A DNA stretch of 64,000 nt. Origin: CAVQBP01 sp963710745 (GTDB lineage Bacteria; Bacteroidota; Ignavibacteria; Ignavibacteriales; Ignavibacteriaceae). The position numbers were made by a program, and so were the translations under genes. Shown here in pieces: positions 52,941 to 62,374 of the stretch; the first letter of the stretch is position 1; each line of letters begins with the position of its first letter. The stretch is from NCBI GenBank assembly GCA_963710745.1, contig CAVQBP010000024.1, positions 124,001 to 188,000 of the forward strand. Direction: 5' to 3'. A model generated the notes under the pieces. That model saw only the letters and a program-made list of their open reading frames with translations. It searched no databases and was not told the origin of the DNA.

Positions 52941-53461
52941 TTTTTTTTATTAAGCAATGATTATAAGTATTAAAATTTTCAAATATTATCTTTAAAACAA
53001 AAATAAATTTACATAAACGGTAAATTAGATAAGACAAATAGGTTCTTAAAAAAAATAATATTTATCTCTGTATTAAAAATACAGAATTCAGATGATTTTT
53101 TTCTTTTTATACAAAAAAAAAATTTTTATTTGGGCTTGACACTTTTTTTTCAACTAAATTTTTTTTAGTTTGAATTCCAATCTTACAGTAAGAAATTCTG
53201 TTAAGAACTCGGAAAATGAAAATTACCTTACAGCTTTTAAATTTCAATTTTTAGTAGATTTATTGAAAAAAAGTTAGTTATAATTTGTTCTATTGGTTTA
53301 ATAAATTAGGTAATCTTCAAAGAATTTTTAAAATTCTTTTTTATTGAAATCGAGGGTAAAATATTAGACTTAAAACTTCTGAAACCGACAAATGTTTTTT
53401 TAGTATAATAGTAATTGGAATTAAATAAAAAATTAATTAAAACGTAATTTGAGGAGATACT
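52941..53461. other. Long AT-rich leader region upstream of the ribonucleotide reductase
   Basis: No gene is seen in this 521-nt gap between divergent transcripts. It is rich in A and T tracts (for example the runs near 53111-53160), which suggests bent DNA. GAGGAG at 53451-53456 is the reductase ribosome-binding site, 5 nt from ATG. No B12-box-like sequence or cobalamin riboswitch fold was recognised. Confidence 0.5.
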
Positions 53462-56400
53462 ATGCAGATAAAAAGGCTGTTTACAGAAGCCGGCAAAGAT
53501 CCTCTGTCTTCAATAGAATTTGTGAATCGTACCTCTGAGATAAGAAATCCGGACGGTTCAATTGTATTTAAGATGGATGATGTTTATGTCCCGGTGAAAT
53601 GGTCACAGGTAGCGACGGATATTATTGCTCAGAAATATTTCAGAAAAGCAGGCGTTCCGAAATTATTAAGAAAGATTAGAGAAAAAGGTATCCCGTCCTG
53701 GTTACAGCCTTCTAAAGCAGATATTGATAAATTAGAACAACTTCCGGAAAAAGATCGTTTTGCTTCTGAAACAGATACTAGACAGGTATTTCACAGATTA
53801 GCCGGGTGCTGGACTTATTGGGGATGGCAGGCTAATTATTTTGATACTGAAGAAGATGCAAAAGTATTTTATGATGAGCTTATTTATATGCTCGCTAATC
53901 AAATGGCCGCGCCAAATAGCCCTCAATGGTTTAATACCGGTTTACACTGGGCATACGGAATTTCAGGACCTTCACAAGGTCATTATTATGTTGATTACAA
54001 AACCGAAGAATTAACAGCTTCTTCAGATGCATATACCCATCCTCAACCACATGCCTGCTTTATTCAATCCGTAAAGGATGATCTTGTTAATGAAGGTGGT
54101 ATAATGGATCTTTGGGTTCGGGAAGCAAGATTATTTAAGTATGGATCCGGAACAGGTTCAAACTTTTCAAATATTAGAGGCGCAAATGAGCCTTTGAGCG
54201 GCGGAGGTAAATCTTCCGGCTTAATGTCTTTCCTAAAGATAGGAGATCGTTCCGCAGGCGCAATAAAGTCTGGTGGAACCACAAGACGTGCTGCTAAAAT
54301 GGTTACTCTGGATCTTGATCACCCTGATATAGAAGAATATATTAATTGGAAAGTAGCTGAAGAACAAAAGGTTGCTTCTCTGGTTGCAGGTTCAAAGCTT
54401 TGTAATTATCACTTAAATGCTGTTATGAAAGCGTGTTATGATGAACATCCCGAAAATGACAGATTTAATAAAAAGCTAAATCACAAGTTAAAACATGCTG
54501 TTCTTGAAGCAAGGAAAGCAGAAATTCCTAATAATTATATTGAAAGAGTTATTCAATTAGCAAAATTGGGATTTAAAGAAATAGAATTCCCTGTCTATGA
54601 TACCGATTGGAATTCAGAAGCATATTTTACAGTTTCGGGACAAAATTCCAATAACTCCATAAGAGTTACAAATGAATATATGAATGCTGTTATTAATGAT
54701 ACTGATTGGAATCTTTATTGGAGAATAGAAAAAGAAAAAGCAAAAAAAGAAAACCGCGATCCTAAACCGTGTAAAAAAATAAAAGCAAATGAATTATGGG
54801 ATCAAATTTCTTATTCAGCCTGGTCATGTGCCGATCCCGGGATGCAATTTCATACAACAATTAATGAATGGCATACATGCCCGGCTGACGGAGAAATAAA
54901 AGCTTCTAATCCTTGCAGTGAATATATGTTTTTGGATGATACTGCTTGTAATCTTGCTTCACTTAATTTAGTCAAATTTTACAACACTGAAACCAAAGAT
55001 TTTAATATTGCTAATTATCGTCATGCTACAAAAATCTGGACCATCGTTCTTGAAATTAGTGTATTGATGGCTCAGTTTCCTAGTAAAGAAATTGCACAGC
55101 TCAGCTATTATTATAGAACTTTAGGACTTGGATATGCTAATCTTGGTTCATTGTTAATGCTGCAGGGAATTCCATACGACAGTAATGAAGCATTTGCAAT
55201 ATGCGGTGCTCTAACTGCAATCATGCATATGACAGCTTACTCGACTTCTGCTGAGATGGCTAAAGAATTAGGAGCATTTCCCAAATATGAAAATAATAAA
55301 GACCATATGTTAAGAGTAGTTAGAAATCATAGAAGAGCGGCTTACAATGTACCAAATGAAGAATATGAAGAACTTTCAATATTCCCTGTGGGAATTGATC
55401 CGAAATTCTGTCCATCAGATCTCTTAAAAGCAGCCAGAGAAGATTCAGATAAAGCTTTGGAATTAGGAACAAACCATGGTTTCAGAAATGCTCAGGTTAC
55501 GGTTATTGCTCCAACAGGCACAATCGGATTAGTAATGGATTGTGATACAACCGGAGTTGAACCGGATTATGCTCTTGTTAAATTTAAAAAATTAGCTGGT
55601 GGTGGGTACTTCAAAATAATCAATCAATCTATTCCTCCGGCACTCGAAAGATTAGGATATAATAAAGATCAAATTAATGAAGTGGTAAAATATGCAAAAG
55701 GTTCAGGGTCATTGGATGGATGTCCTTATATAAATCACGAATCATTAAAAGCAAAGGGATTTACTGAAGATGCTCTCTTAAAAATTGATAAAGCACTACC
55801 TTCGGTTTTCGACTTAAGTTTTGCTTTTAATAAGTTTACTTTAGGTTCAGATATCCTAATAAAAAAATTAGGTTTTGAAGCTGAAGAAATAGATTCATTC
55901 GATTTTAATCTGTTATCTGCATTAGGTTTTTCCAAACAGGAAATCGCTTCTGCGAACGATTATGTTTGCGGGACAATGACTATTGAAGGAGCTCCTTTCT
56001 TAAAACATGAACATTATCCTATATTCGATTGCGCAAATAAATGCGGCAAAAAAGGAACCCGATTTATCAGACCCCATGCTCATATCGGGATGATGGCTGT
56101 TGCCCAGCCATTTATTTCCGGGGCTATTTCCAAAACAATAAATCTTCCTAACCAGGCTTCGGTTGAAGATATTAAAGATGCTTATATGCAATCATGGAAA
56201 TTGGGAATTAAAGCTAATGCTTTATACAGGGATGGTTCAAAATTATCTCAACCCTTAAATTCCATAAGCGAAGAAGAACTTGAAGCATTAATGGAAGAGA
56301 AAGAACATAATGATATTGTAAAAGTTGCTGAAAGAATCATTCATCGTTATATAGCAAAAAGAAGACGATTACCGGATAGGAGGACAGGGTATACGCAAAA

Positions 56401-57055
56401 AGCTAAAATAAACGGACAATCAGTTTATATTAGAACCGGGGAATATGATAACGGGCAATTAGGCGAGATATTTATTGACATGCACAGAGAAGGTGCTGCA
56501 TTCAGGAGCTTACTTAACTGCTTTGCTATATCAATTTCTCTGGGGCTGCAGCATGGCGTGCCTCTTGAAGAATTTGTTGATGCATTTGTCTTCACAAGGT
56601 TCGAACCAAGCGGTATTGTTACAGGTAATGAAAAAATAAAAATTTCAACTTCTGTAATTGATTATATCTTTAGAGAATTGGCTGTTACATACCTTGGCAG
56701 GCATGATCTAGCTCATGTAGAACCAACCGATATTCAATCAAAAGCTTCTAAGGGAATTGTAAAAAAAATCGAACCTGAATATGTAAGTGAAGAAGTGGTA
56801 AGTGAGAGATTGGTTGAACTGGATAGAGCAGATAATTCAGGTGCACAAGAATATAATTATAGCTCTTCTCCAAATAGATCAAACACCTACCAAACTGCTG
56901 CTGGTCAAAGGAGCAGTATAACTTCAAAAGTTAAACAAGCAATTGAAAAAGGATACACAGGCGATATTTGTTCTGAGTGTCAAAGTTTAACTATGGTTAG
57001 AAATGGTACTTGCCTGAAATGTATGACTTGCGGCTCTACCTCCGGTTGTAGTTAA
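53462..57055 (+). CDS. nrdJ: Adenosylcobalamin-dependent ribonucleotide reductase (class II)
   Basis: This 1197-residue enzyme makes deoxyribonucleotides without oxygen, using B12. Features include HPQPHACFIQSVKDDL (active-site Cys region), FKYGSGTGSNFSNIR and GGTTRRAAKMVTLDLDHPDI (split here at residues 265-284). NPCSEYMFLDDTACNLASLN carries the radical Cys and Glu, and APTGTIGLVMDCDTTGVEPD follows. A C-terminal Cys-rich zinc-ribbon tail (CSEC..CLKCMTCG) takes part in re-reduction. Length fits the large B12-dependent group. No nrdR or B12 genes are nearby. It supports anaerobic or microaerobic growth. Confidence 0.95.
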   Translation: MQIKRLFTEAGKDPLSSIEFVNRTSEIRNPDGSIVFKMDDVYVPVKWSQVATDIIAQKYFRKAGVPKLLRKIREKGIPSWLQPSKADIDKLEQLPEKDRFASETDTRQVFHRLAGCWTYWGWQANYFDTEEDAKVFYDELIYMLANQMAAPNSPQWFNTGLHWAYGISGPSQGHYYVDYKTEELTASSDAYTHPQPHACFIQSVKDDLVNEGGIMDLWVREARLFKYGSGTGSNFSNIRGANEPLSGGGKSSGLMSFLKIGDRSAGAIKSGGTTRRAAKMVTLDLDHPDIEEYINWKVAEEQKVASLVAGSKLCNYHLNAVMKACYDEHPENDRFNKKLNHKLKHAVLEARKAEIPNNYIERVIQLAKLGFKEIEFPVYDTDWNSEAYFTVSGQNSNNSIRVTNEYMNAVINDTDWNLYWRIEKEKAKKENRDPKPCKKIKANELWDQISYSAWSCADPGMQFHTTINEWHTCPADGEIKASNPCSEYMFLDDTACNLASLNLVKFYNTETKDFNIANYRHATKIWTIVLEISVLMAQFPSKEIAQLSYYYRTLGLGYANLGSLLMLQGIPYDSNEAFAICGALTAIMHMTAYSTSAEMAKELGAFPKYENNKDHMLRVVRNHRRAAYNVPNEEYEELSIFPVGIDPKFCPSDLLKAAREDSDKALELGTNHGFRNAQVTVIAPTGTIGLVMDCDTTGVEPDYALVKFKKLAGGGYFKIINQSIPPALERLGYNKDQINEVVKYAKGSGSLDGCPYINHESLKAKGFTEDALLKIDKALPSVFDLSFAFNKFTLGSDILIKKLGFEAEEIDSFDFNLLSALGFSKQEIASANDYVCGTMTIEGAPFLKHEHYPIFDCANKCGKKGTRFIRPHAHIGMMAVAQPFISGAISKTINLPNQASVEDIKDAYMQSWKLGIKANALYRDGSKLSQPLNSISEEELEALMEEKEHNDIVKVAERIIHRYIAKRRRLPDRRTGYTQKAKINGQSVYIRTGEYDNGQLGEIFIDMHREGAAFRSLLNCFAISISLGLQHGVPLEEFVDAFVFTRFEPSGIVTGNEKIKISTSVIDYIFRELAVTYLGRHDLAHVEPTDIQSKASKGIVKKIEPEYVSEEVVSERLVELDRADNSGAQEYNYSSSPNRSNTYQTAAGQRSSITSKVKQAIEKGYTGDICSECQSLTMVRNGTCLKCMTCGSTSGCS

Positions 57056-57067
57056 TAGTATTAATAA

Positions 57068-57093
57068 ATGAGGCTCATGCATCTGAGCCTCAT
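57068..57093 (+). terminator. Terminator-like hairpin after nrdJ
   Basis: ATGAGGCTCA (57068-57077) and TGAGCCTCAT (57084-57093) form a perfect 10-bp stem with a 6-nt loop, starting 12 nt after the nrdJ stop. No T-run follows, so termination may need another factor, or the hairpin may protect the mRNA 3' end. Confidence 0.65.
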
Positions 57094-57203
57094 AATTACA
57101 TTCTTTGCAAATTACAATCCTTCAAAATTTTTAAAATAATATTTTGGAAAAGATCTAACTTTCCTTTTAGTTTGGGATATAACTCTTAAAAATTGAACTA
57201 ATT

Positions 57204-59393
57204 ATGAATATTGAACGAACAATTGCTGAAGAATTAAATATAAAAATTGAACAGGTTAATGCTGTTTTAAATTTATTAAACGAAGATGCAACAATCCCCT
57301 TTATTGCCAGGTATAGAAAAGAAAAAACCGGCGGATTGGATGAAGAAGCACTTAGAAATGTAGAAGACCGGATTAATTATCTTACACTTCTGCAACAACG
57401 AAAAGAGACCATATTAAAAAGTATTGATGAGCAGGGAAAGCTTACTGAAGAGCTAAAAAGTAAAATTGAAAATTGTGAGAAATTACAGGAACTGGAAGAT
57501 TTATATCTTCCGTACAAACCGAAGAGAAAGACCAGGGGAACAATAGCCAAAGCTAAAGGTTTAGAACCATTAGCTTTATTTATTTTAGAGAATCCGGTAT
57601 TCTCAGGAGACTTTACCGGGATACTTACTCAATATATAAATGAAGAGATGGGGGTTGCAAATAAAGATGAGGCTTTGCAGGGAGCAAAAGATATTATTGC
57701 TGAAATAATAAATGAAAATGCTGAAGTCAGAAAAAAAACACGGGAATTTTTGTTGGATTCTTCTATTATTAAATCTGAAAAAGCTAAAACTAAATCTTCG
57801 CAGGAAAAAATAAGCGAGAAACAAAAGGAAAAAGAGAAGAAAGAGATATTTCAGATTTATTATAATTTTCAAATTGAAATTAATAAAATCAAACCCTATC
57901 AAATCCTTGCCCTGAATAGAGGTGAAAAAGAAGGAGTATTAAAAATTTCTTTCGAATTTGATATCGTTCATATTCATAAAGAAATAAAAAATATATTTCT
58001 TGATTATAAAGAATCCAATTTTATGGACATTATTGAATCAACAATTGAAGATTCTTTCAGCAGGTTAATCTTTCCTTCAATTGAAAAAGAAATCCATAAT
58101 GTATTAACCGATAAAGCTGACCTTCACGCAATTGAAATTTTTGCTGCAAATTTAAAGCAACTTTTACTTCAACCTCCCATTTCAAATAAAATAATAATGG
58201 GGATTGATCCCGGTTTTGTTTCAGGGTCCAAACTGGCAGTTATTGATGAAACAGGTAAATATTTAGACGGTTCAACAATTTATCCTCATCCACCTCAAAA
58301 TAAAAAAGAAGATGCCGCAAAGATAATTGTATATTTTATTAAAAAATATAATGTGGATATTATTGCAATAGGAAATGGTACTGCAAGCAGGGAAACAGAA
58401 TTTTTTATTGCAGAAATAATTAAGAATAATAGTCTAAAATGTCACTACATTATTGTTAATGAAGCAGGTGCTTCAGTTTACTCAGCCTCCCCGGTTGCAA
58501 AAAAAGAATTCCCTGATCTTGAAGCCAGCCAGAGAGGCAACATATCGATTGCCAGAAGATTGCTGGATCCCCTGGCTGAACTGGTAAAAATTGATCCAAA
58601 GTCAATTGGTGTAGGTTTATACCAGCATGATGTAAATCAAAAGCTGCTTTCAGAAAAACTTGATAATGTAGTAGAAAGCTGTGTCAACTTTGTAGGAATA
58701 GATGTTAATACTGCATCTGCTTCGCTGCTGACTTATGTTTCAGGTTTGAACAAAAGAATTGCAGAAAACATTGTAAAACACCGGGAGAAAAAAGGAAGGT
58801 TTAATAACAGAGAAAATCTTTTAGAAGTTTCCGGATTGGGAGAAAAAGCATTTGAACAATCGGCCGGGTTTTTAAAAATCGCTGACGGCAATAACCCGCT
58901 TGATAATTCTTTTATTCACCCTGAATCTTATATTGCAGCTGAAAAATTACTCGAAATGATAAACCTGCCCCTGGCTAAAGTAAAAGAATCCGGTTCATTA
59001 ATAAACCTGATTGTCAAACAAAAAGGGACAAAAAAGTTATCAGAAGAAATTGGTATTGGAGAACCAACTTTAATTGATATTATTGAAAATTTAAAGAAAC
59101 CCGGAAGAGATCCCAGGAAAGAGTTACCGGCTCCTATCTTAAGAAGTGATGTTCTTAAAATTGAAGATTTAAAAGAAGGCATGAAATTGAAGGGGACAGT
59201 AAGAAATGTAGTTGATTTTGGTGCTTTCGTAGATATCGGAGTTAAGCAGGACGGACTATTACATATTTCTCAAATTGCTGATAAATATGTAAAAAATCCT
59301 CTTGATTTTATAAACGTCGGAGATATTATTGAAGTTAAAATTATAAGTATTGAAACTACTCGCAACAGAATTTCTTTGAGTATGCGAATCTGA
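57204..59393 (+). CDS. tex: Tex-family RNA-binding protein
   Basis: The 729-residue cytoplasmic protein has the Tex order: N-terminal helical domain (VLNLLNEDATIPFIARYRKEKTG, split at residues 20-42), a YqgF/RNase H-like domain (MGIDPGFVSGSKLAVID) and helix-hairpin-helix motifs (SGLNKRIAENIVKHREKKGRF, LLEVSGLGEKAFEQSAGF). A C-terminal S1 domain follows (GTVRNVVDFGAFVDIGVKQ to RISLSMRI). Tex is linked to transcription and RNA metabolism and is broadly conserved. Length is close to the usual 720-780. It is 150 nt downstream of nrdJ and probably has its own promoter. Confidence 0.95.
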   Translation: MNIERTIAEELNIKIEQVNAVLNLLNEDATIPFIARYRKEKTGGLDEEALRNVEDRINYLTLLQQRKETILKSIDEQGKLTEELKSKIENCEKLQELEDLYLPYKPKRKTRGTIAKAKGLEPLALFILENPVFSGDFTGILTQYINEEMGVANKDEALQGAKDIIAEIINENAEVRKKTREFLLDSSIIKSEKAKTKSSQEKISEKQKEKEKKEIFQIYYNFQIEINKIKPYQILALNRGEKEGVLKISFEFDIVHIHKEIKNIFLDYKESNFMDIIESTIEDSFSRLIFPSIEKEIHNVLTDKADLHAIEIFAANLKQLLLQPPISNKIIMGIDPGFVSGSKLAVIDETGKYLDGSTIYPHPPQNKKEDAAKIIVYFIKKYNVDIIAIGNGTASRETEFFIAEIIKNNSLKCHYIIVNEAGASVYSASPVAKKEFPDLEASQRGNISIARRLLDPLAELVKIDPKSIGVGLYQHDVNQKLLSEKLDNVVESCVNFVGIDVNTASASLLTYVSGLNKRIAENIVKHREKKGRFNNRENLLEVSGLGEKAFEQSAGFLKIADGNNPLDNSFIHPESYIAAEKLLEMINLPLAKVKESGSLINLIVKQKGTKKLSEEIGIGEPTLIDIIENLKKPGRDPRKELPAPILRSDVLKIEDLKEGMKLKGTVRNVVDFGAFVDIGVKQDGLLHISQIADKYVKNPLDFINVGDIIEVKIISIETTRNRISLSMRI

Positions 59394-59584
59394 AGTCTCT
59401 AATTAAATTTTGATTGTATATGCTCTTCAACATTAAAATTCTGTTGAAGCTTACAAGTATACTATCCGATATTCTATCAAAAAAGCTTCAAAGTTTAATT
59501 TTTATATAAAAGAAGATATTTTCACTAAAATATTTTTTATCTTTACTAAAATTTTTATATTGATTTCTCTTTTCAATATTAATA

Positions 59585-60343
59585 ATGAAAATATATAATC
59601 AGATATTAACTATAATTTCAGAAAAAGGGGGAGCTTATTTAATTCTGCTTGATCCTGATAAGATATCAATTGATAAATTATCGGCTTTCATTTCACAGAG
59701 TGAAAAATCAGGAGTTGACGGATTTCTGATAGGAGGAAGTCTTTTATTAGAAGATAATGTTAATGAGTTCGTAGAAAAAATTAAGATTTTAACTTCATTA
59801 CCTGTTATTATTTTTCCTGGGTCGGTAAATCAAATTTGTCAAAAAGCAGATGCAATATTATTCTTGTCGGTAATCAGCGGCAGAAATGCAGAACATCTTA
59901 TTGGCAAGCACGTAATTGCGGCTCCAATTATAAAAAAGACTAAAATCGAACCAATATCCACCGGATATATCCTGGTTGAATCAGGATCATTAACAACAAC
60001 ACAATATATGAATGGAACTCCACCTATTCCAAGAAACAAACCTGAAATCGCAGCAGCCACTGCTTTAGCGGCTGAATATCTGGGAATGAAATTTATTTAC
60101 TTGGAAGCCGGATCAGGAGCTGAAAAATCTGTTCCAAATGCAATGATTAGAAAAGTATCTGAATATTGTTCAATCCCTATAATAGTTGGAGGAGGCATTA
60201 GAAATCCCAAAGATGCAAGAGAAAAGATGGAGAGCGGGGCTAAAATTATTGTTACCGGAAATTATTTTGAAGATGAAAATAACTGGGAAATGATTAAGCT
60301 TTTTGCTGACGCAGTTCATTATAAATTGTCAGTAGAAGTTTGA
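59585..60343 (+). CDS. pcrB: Geranylgeranylglyceryl / heptaprenylglyceryl phosphate synthase
   Basis: The 252-residue TIM-barrel enzyme joins a polyprenyl diphosphate to glycerol-1-phosphate. Family motifs are LLDPDK near residue 19, GVDGFLIGGSLLL, PVIIFPGSVNQIC, SGYILVESGS-type wording (here TGYILVESGSLTTTQYM), IYLEAGSGAEKSVP and PIIVGGGIRNPKDA. The long group II type occurs in Bacteroidetes/Chlorobi relatives, and chain length cannot be read with certainty. Presence of this archaea-like ether-lipid enzyme is a lineage marker. It lies 57 nt upstream of gmhA. Confidence 0.93.
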   Translation: MKIYNQILTIISEKGGAYLILLDPDKISIDKLSAFISQSEKSGVDGFLIGGSLLLEDNVNEFVEKIKILTSLPVIIFPGSVNQICQKADAILFLSVISGRNAEHLIGKHVIAAPIIKKTKIEPISTGYILVESGSLTTTQYMNGTPPIPRNKPEIAAATALAAEYLGMKFIYLEAGSGAEKSVPNAMIRKVSEYCSIPIIVGGGIRNPKDAREKMESGAKIIVTGNYFEDENNWEMIKLFADAVHYKLSVEV

Positions 60344-60400
60344 TCATTCTTCATTACATACCATTAAAATTAAATTTTTATATAATCGAAGAGTTATAAA

Positions 60401-60988
60401 TTGGATAAAACAAAATTTATAAAAGATTCTCTGGCTGAAAGTTCCGAAGTAAAATTAAAAATTGAAACGGAATGTTTGAATGATATTCTTTCGGCAGTTA
60501 CAGTATTAACAAACTCCTTTAAAAATGGAAACAAATTATTATTGTGCGGAAACGGCGGCAGCGCTGCAGATTGTCAGCATATTGCAACCGAATTTGTTAT
60601 AAGACTTAGTCATGAAATTGATCGCCCTGCAATTCCTGCAATAGCATTAACCACGGATACGTCCAATCTAACCGCGGGAGGAAATGATATAGGCTTTGAA
60701 AAAGTTTTCGCGAGAAGTATCCAGGGTTTAGGCAAAGCCGACGATGTTTTGTTTGCCATATCTACAAGCGGCAACTCTCCGAATGTTATTAAAGCTATTG
60801 AAGCTGCAAAAGAAAAGGGAATTAAAGTAATAGGATTTTTAGGAGGAACCGGAGGAAAGATCAAATCCCTGGTAGATGTCCAAATTATTATCCCTTCTTT
60901 TAATGTTCAGAGAATCCAGGAAGGTCATATTACAGTTGGACATATAATATGCGAATTGGTTGAAAACGAACTATACGGAAATAAATGA
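60401..60988 (+). CDS. gmhA: D-sedoheptulose-7-phosphate isomerase
   Basis: The 195-residue SIS-domain enzyme makes D-glycero-D-manno-heptose 7-phosphate for LPS core heptose. Motifs: LLCGNGGSAADCQHIATEFV, AISTSGNSPNVIKAIEAAK and the C-terminal QEGHITVGHIICELVE with metal-binding Glu/His. It starts with TTG 60401 after a weak GAAGAG, and no ATG occurs near the N-terminus in frame. It pairs functionally with the GT9 heptosyltransferase-like gene at 1239-2294, though not in one operon. Confidence 0.93.
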   Translation: MDKTKFIKDSLAESSEVKLKIETECLNDILSAVTVLTNSFKNGNKLLLCGNGGSAADCQHIATEFVIRLSHEIDRPAIPAIALTTDTSNLTAGGNDIGFEKVFARSIQGLGKADDVLFAISTSGNSPNVIKAIEAAKEKGIKVIGFLGGTGGKIKSLVDVQIIIPSFNVQRIQEGHITVGHIICELVENELYGNK

Positions 60989-61011
60989 TAAATCACTCAA
61001 TATGAAGTTTG

Positions 61012-61563
61012 TCAGGTATTGACCCAATTAATTTTATCACCCACTTTTATATTAAATTTGTCTGAGAAACCAGCATCAACTTCAATTACATATTTAGCTG
61101 GTCCGGTTGACCGATAAGATTGATCGGAAAGAGTTTTCGTATTTTTATGAATCGTAACTATTTTTTTATCCGCGTTCACAAAAATCATATCTAAAGAAAT
61201 ATATGTATTTCTCATCCAGAAAGATTGAACAGATTCTTGTGGAAATATAAAAAGCATCCCCTGATTTTCAGACATAGATTTTCTAAACATTAATCCCAGC
61301 TGTCGATCAAAATCAGTATTGGCAATTTGAATATCAATTTTTGCCATTGTATTACCAGTTGAATCTGAAAATGTTAAAACTCCGTCTTTTTTAAACATGA
61401 ATTCATTATCATTTTTTTTACCCGGAAAAAAGTTATTTATAATCATAAATATTGCGAAAGCAAATATCAGAACTATTATTACGATTTTGAATATAGGATT
61501 ATTTTTGTTCGATTTAGCTGAATCCTTGACTGTTTTTTTAATTTGATTATTTTTTTTTGCCAT
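61012..61563 (-). CDS. DUF192 domain-containing membrane-anchored protein
   Basis: The 183-residue protein has a Lys/Asn-rich cytoplasmic start, one membrane helix (about residues 24-42) and the DUF192 domain. Recognisable parts are IQIANTDFDRQLGLMFRKSM, GMLFIFPQESVQSFWMRNT, SLDMIFVNADKKIVTIHKN and AKYVIEVDAGFSDKFNIKVG. DUF192 proteins are small secreted or anchored beta-barrel proteins of unknown function. It converges with gmhA (23-nt gap), and a terminator separates it from the NlpC gene. Confidence 0.92.
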   Translation of the reverse strand: MAKKNNQIKKTVKDSAKSNKNNPIFKIVIIVLIFAFAIFMIINNFFPGKKNDNEFMFKKDGVLTFSDSTGNTMAKIDIQIANTDFDRQLGLMFRKSMSENQGMLFIFPQESVQSFWMRNTYISLDMIFVNADKKIVTIHKNTKTLSDQSYRSTGPAKYVIEVDAGFSDKFNIKVGDKINWVNT

Positions 61564-61587
61564 TAATCTTTACCGCTAAAATGGAAT

Positions 61588-61617
61588 AAAAAAAGCTGAT
61601 TAAAAATTTAATCAGCT
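61588..61617 (-). terminator. Rho-independent terminator of the rpoD-nlpC unit
   Basis: On the minus strand AGCTGATTA and TAATCAGCT (outer parts of 61594-61617) form a perfect stem with a short A/T loop, followed directly by seven T (61588-61594). It lies 23 nt after the NlpC/P60 stop codon. Stem plus U-run makes this a clear intrinsic terminator. Confidence 0.85.
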
Positions 61618-61639
61618 AATTTAATAAAAATCTAATGAA

Positions 61640-62374
61640 CTACTTAGACAAAGAACCGGAACCATATAATTCTTCAATTCTTCTTCCGCCCATAAATCTT
61701 TTATAATAATATTCGCTGGTAAGCGTAGAAACCGTTACCCCTTGTTTGCTGCTGGCATGTGCAAATAGGTTATCACCCAAATAAATTCCTACATGTCCGG
61801 GTTTAACATTTCTTCTTGTATCAAAAAATATTAGGTCACCAAACTTTAAATTACTTACATCATCAACCGGTGCTCCTTCATTATATTGATCCTGTGCAGT
61901 TCTTAATAGAGAAATTGATACACAATCAGAATAAACCTTCTGAGTAAATGCCGAACAATCTATACCATCTTTAGAATTGCCCCCAAATTTGTACGGAGTA
62001 TTCAGGTATTTAATTATTTCCATCAGCATTTTTTCTTTTACTGTAGAAAACTCACTATTCTTAAATGAATCATTTTTATTTATTAAAGGTGAAATATCAA
62101 TACTTTTTTCCACCGGGAGTTCTTCCCCATCCAGATTGTCATTAGAATTATTGTTATCATTTTTATCATTGTTATCTTCAGAGGTAAATCGTACTGCTGG
62201 GGATTTCTCTTCATTCTTATCTGGCTTCTCATTATATCTGACAGAATTGGATGAAGCAGAACAGCCGGAATAAATGACTACTCCGGCTGATAAAAATAAA
62301 ATAAATATTAAATAATTTGTTAATCTCACAATTAAAAATCCGGTGAATAAACTAAGAAATACAAATTGTGACAT
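61640..62374 (-). CDS. NlpC/P60 (C40) peptidoglycan peptidase lipoprotein
   Basis: The 244-residue protein is a cell-wall hydrolase cleaving peptide stems. It has a lipoprotein-type signal (hydrophobic core then VIYSGC), an acidic Asn/Asp-rich linker and a C-terminal NlpC/P60 domain. Catalytic Cys is in DGIDCSAFTQKV, the first His in KPGHVGIYLGD and another His in LFAHASS. Start is uncertain: ATG 62374 directly abuts the rpoD stop, whereas GTG 62329 would give a neater signal peptide (VRLTNYLIFILFL). It is the last gene before the terminator at 61588. Confidence 0.9.
   Translation of the reverse strand: MSQFVFLSLFTGFLIVRLTNYLIFILFLSAGVVIYSGCSASSNSVRYNEKPDKNEEKSPAVRFTSEDNNDKNDNNNSNDNLDGEELPVEKSIDISPLINKNDSFKNSEFSTVKEKMLMEIIKYLNTPYKFGGNSKDGIDCSAFTQKVYSDCVSISLLRTAQDQYNEGAPVDDVSNLKFGDLIFFDTRRNVKPGHVGIYLGDNLFAHASSKQGVTVSTLTSEYYYKRFMGGRRIEELYGSGSLSK

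Noticed and set aside
53384..53409. TATAAT at 53404-53409 as the nrdJ promoter
   Set aside because: No suitable -35 partner at normal spacing, and the primary sigma factor type suggests a different consensus in this lineage.
52941..53461. Possible cobalamin riboswitch before the B12-dependent reductase
   Set aside because: No B12-box consensus or expected GC-rich stems were found; the region is mostly A/T tracts.
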